Of a stretch of DNA of 64,000 nucleotides, positions 62,511 through 64,000 are shown piece by piece. The stretch spans positions 3,441,422 through 3,505,421 of the forward strand of contig CP073341.1 in NCBI GenBank assembly GCA_018141785.1, in the 5' to 3' direction. The stretch's first letter is position 1, and every line of letters begins with the position of its first letter. This stretch comes from Candidatus Paraprochloron terpiosi LD05. GTDB lineage: Bacteria; Cyanobacteriota; Cyanobacteriia; Cyanobacteriales; Prochloraceae. The notes beneath the pieces were generated by a model. That model was not told the DNA's origin. It was given only the letters and a program-made list of their open reading frames with translations, and ran no database searches. The translations under genes and the position numbers were made by a program.

Positions 62511-64000
62511 TGGTGCGAGTTGCTCCCAATTCATTGGTTTCAGAAATTAGACGATTTCTTGCGTCGTAAGTATAACTGGTTCTGTTCCAGACGGAGTCTG
62601 TAATTGCGATGACATTGCCAACGGAATCATAGGTAGTTGTAACCACTCCCCCATGGGCATCGGTAACAGCAATCAACCGATTTTGCGCATCATATTCATA
62701 CGAGGTGCGGTTCCCATTGGCGTCAATTTCGGCAATGACATTCCCCACCTTATCATACTCAGTGCGGGTTATATTCCCCAGAGCGTCAATAAGGTTAATT
62801 TGTCGCCCCAACTCATCATATTGGTACCGCCTCCGGTTCCCTTCACTATCCGTTACAGCAATGAGCTGATTTGCTGTATCATAGGTGTATTGGGTGACAT
62901 TTCCTAGAGCATCGATAGAGCGAATTAACCGATTGCGGGGGTCATAAAGAGAGGTGGTTCGATTCCCATTCTCATCAATATTACCTGTCAGATTGTTGTC
63001 AAAATCATAGCGAGACTGAGATTCAGTTCCATCGGCATTTATAGTGGCAACTAAGCGATTGCGACTATCATATTCATACCGGGTTTCCTAACTCAAAGCA
63101 TCTACGACTGACACCAAGTTACCTGCATTATCGTATTCATAACTAGTTACAGGAAAAAGCAAAGGCTCATCCCCATCTGGATTCGCCGCAATTACCTTAA
63201 CTTAACTTTTCACTGCATTATATGTGTATTGGGTGCGATTGCCATTCTCATCCACCGTAGCCACTTGGTTTCCAGCACTGTCATACTCAATCTTCTGCAC
63301 CTCACCATCAGCAAAAGTAGTCTTAACTAAGCGGTTACGTTTATCATATTCATAGGAACTGCGATTGCCATTGCCATCAATGACAGCAGTGAGATTCCCC
63401 GCTAAATCGTACTCATACCTTTGGATAGCTTCCGCAGAAGTCCCCTCAGCTACGGTAACCTGGATGAGACGTCCAAATTGGTCATAATCGTAATCCATGA
63501 CCCTTCCCAAGGGGTCTGTTTCGGTGTCCATTAACCCGGAATTTGTATAGGTATAACGGGTGATGACATCGTCGTCACTGCCAATTTCCCCGACAACACG
63601 AGTGACGGATAATAAGTTGCCATTTTCCGGGTCTATTTCATTGAGGGTAACCCTTCCCAACTCATCGATAACACTGGTTACTTGGTTAAATGTTGGGTCG
63701 TAAGTATAGGTACGTTCAGTTAAAATAGAGTTGGACGTGAATAATCGCTTAACCTCCACATTATCAATTCCCCAAGTCTCATCTGCTAAACCAAGACTAA
63801 CACTTTCCACAAAATTCAGCTCATCACTAAAACGGATGGTTGTGGTAGCATTTTGGGCAGTAAATGTGAGTTGAATGTCTCGGTAAATAGAATCTCGGTA
63901 ATAGGAAGTCAACCCATATGAACCTATCTCGTAAGGTGATTCCGTAAAGGTTTGGGGAAAATTTTGCTCAGGAAAATTGGTAAATGTCTCATGGAAAACC
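62494..64000 (-). pseudogene. RHS/YD-repeat protein, decayed and running off the window
   Basis: One reading frame runs from the window edge to 62494 with 16-20-residue YD repeats (GNRTSYEYDKRNRLVKTTFA and so on). The visible start has a beta-rich, non-YD region (TFTAQNATTTIRFSDELNFV). Two in-frame stops interrupt it (63202-63204 and 63088-63090), and the frame is lost at about 62510. The family builds a shell around a C-terminal toxin for delivery to neighbours. This copy is probably dead unless repaired by recombination. Confidence 0.85.

Overview
The window is chromosomal DNA of a cyanobacterium. It carries photosystem II genes (psbO, psbD), glnB with the strongly conserved PII sequence, a SigF-type sigma factor, an SLH/OprB porin, and many copies of the HIP1 octamer GCGATCGC. 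No heterocyst genes are seen. The abundant group II introns, small palindromic repeats and decaying accessory genes fit a large-genome filamentous or colonial lineage, but the genus cannot be fixed from the sequence alone.

Layout. 0-12.6 kb: a partial Na+/H+ antiporter, an internally deleted tnpB relic, cobI, a lipase, a repeat-containing PilP-like lipoprotein, sigF split by an ORF-less group II intron, psbO, a phosphohexomutase, rdgB, glnB, a hotdog thioesterase, a coiled-coil membrane protein, and relics of AAA and TPR genes. 12.6-16.4 kb: an XisF-like recombinase, xisI, a broken xisH, and a BlaI/M56-peptidase pair. 16.4-23.7 kb: seven co-directional genes (SHMT paralogue, two methyltransferase-fold proteins, class III aminotransferase, beta-hydroxyacid dehydrogenase, shortened sulfotransferase, gamma-butyrobetaine-hydroxylase-like dioxygenase). 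These look like an operon making or altering a small N-methylated, hydroxylated or sulfated amine or amino acid, and they are the best candidate for an undescribed pathway. 23.7-43 kb: mostly housekeeping genes (tsaC/sua5, RNase R, clpP, gmk-remA, RqcH, psbD, tRNA-Phe, tRNA-Glu). It also holds a LexA-box gene that may be Rad52-like, a P450 with an internal stop, and an iron island (porin with Fur box, diheme oxidoreductase, imelysin).

43-60.6 kb is an archipelago of group II introns, all on the minus strand. Family A (HNH-type intron proteins, all frameshifted) has five full or partial copies. Family B is one copy with an intact 590-residue protein. Family C has three copies without an ORF of their own. 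They are nested: B sits inside a C copy, and A copies sit inside A and C copies. They interrupt real genes: a PEP-CTERM-like exported protein after codon 4, a small coiled-coil protein after codon 6, and the end of a sodium:solute symporter. Exons can be rejoined in frame for sigF and the exported protein, which places those splice sites to the base. A 26-bp palindrome has repeatedly entered the introns, including catalytic domain V of three A copies.

60.6-64 kb: a decaying RHS/YD-repeat gene, a C-terminal toxin-like module, a toxin-overlapping immunity-like gene, and orphan YD repeats. HIP1 octamers stop at about 45.5 kb, which matches the accessory character of everything beyond.
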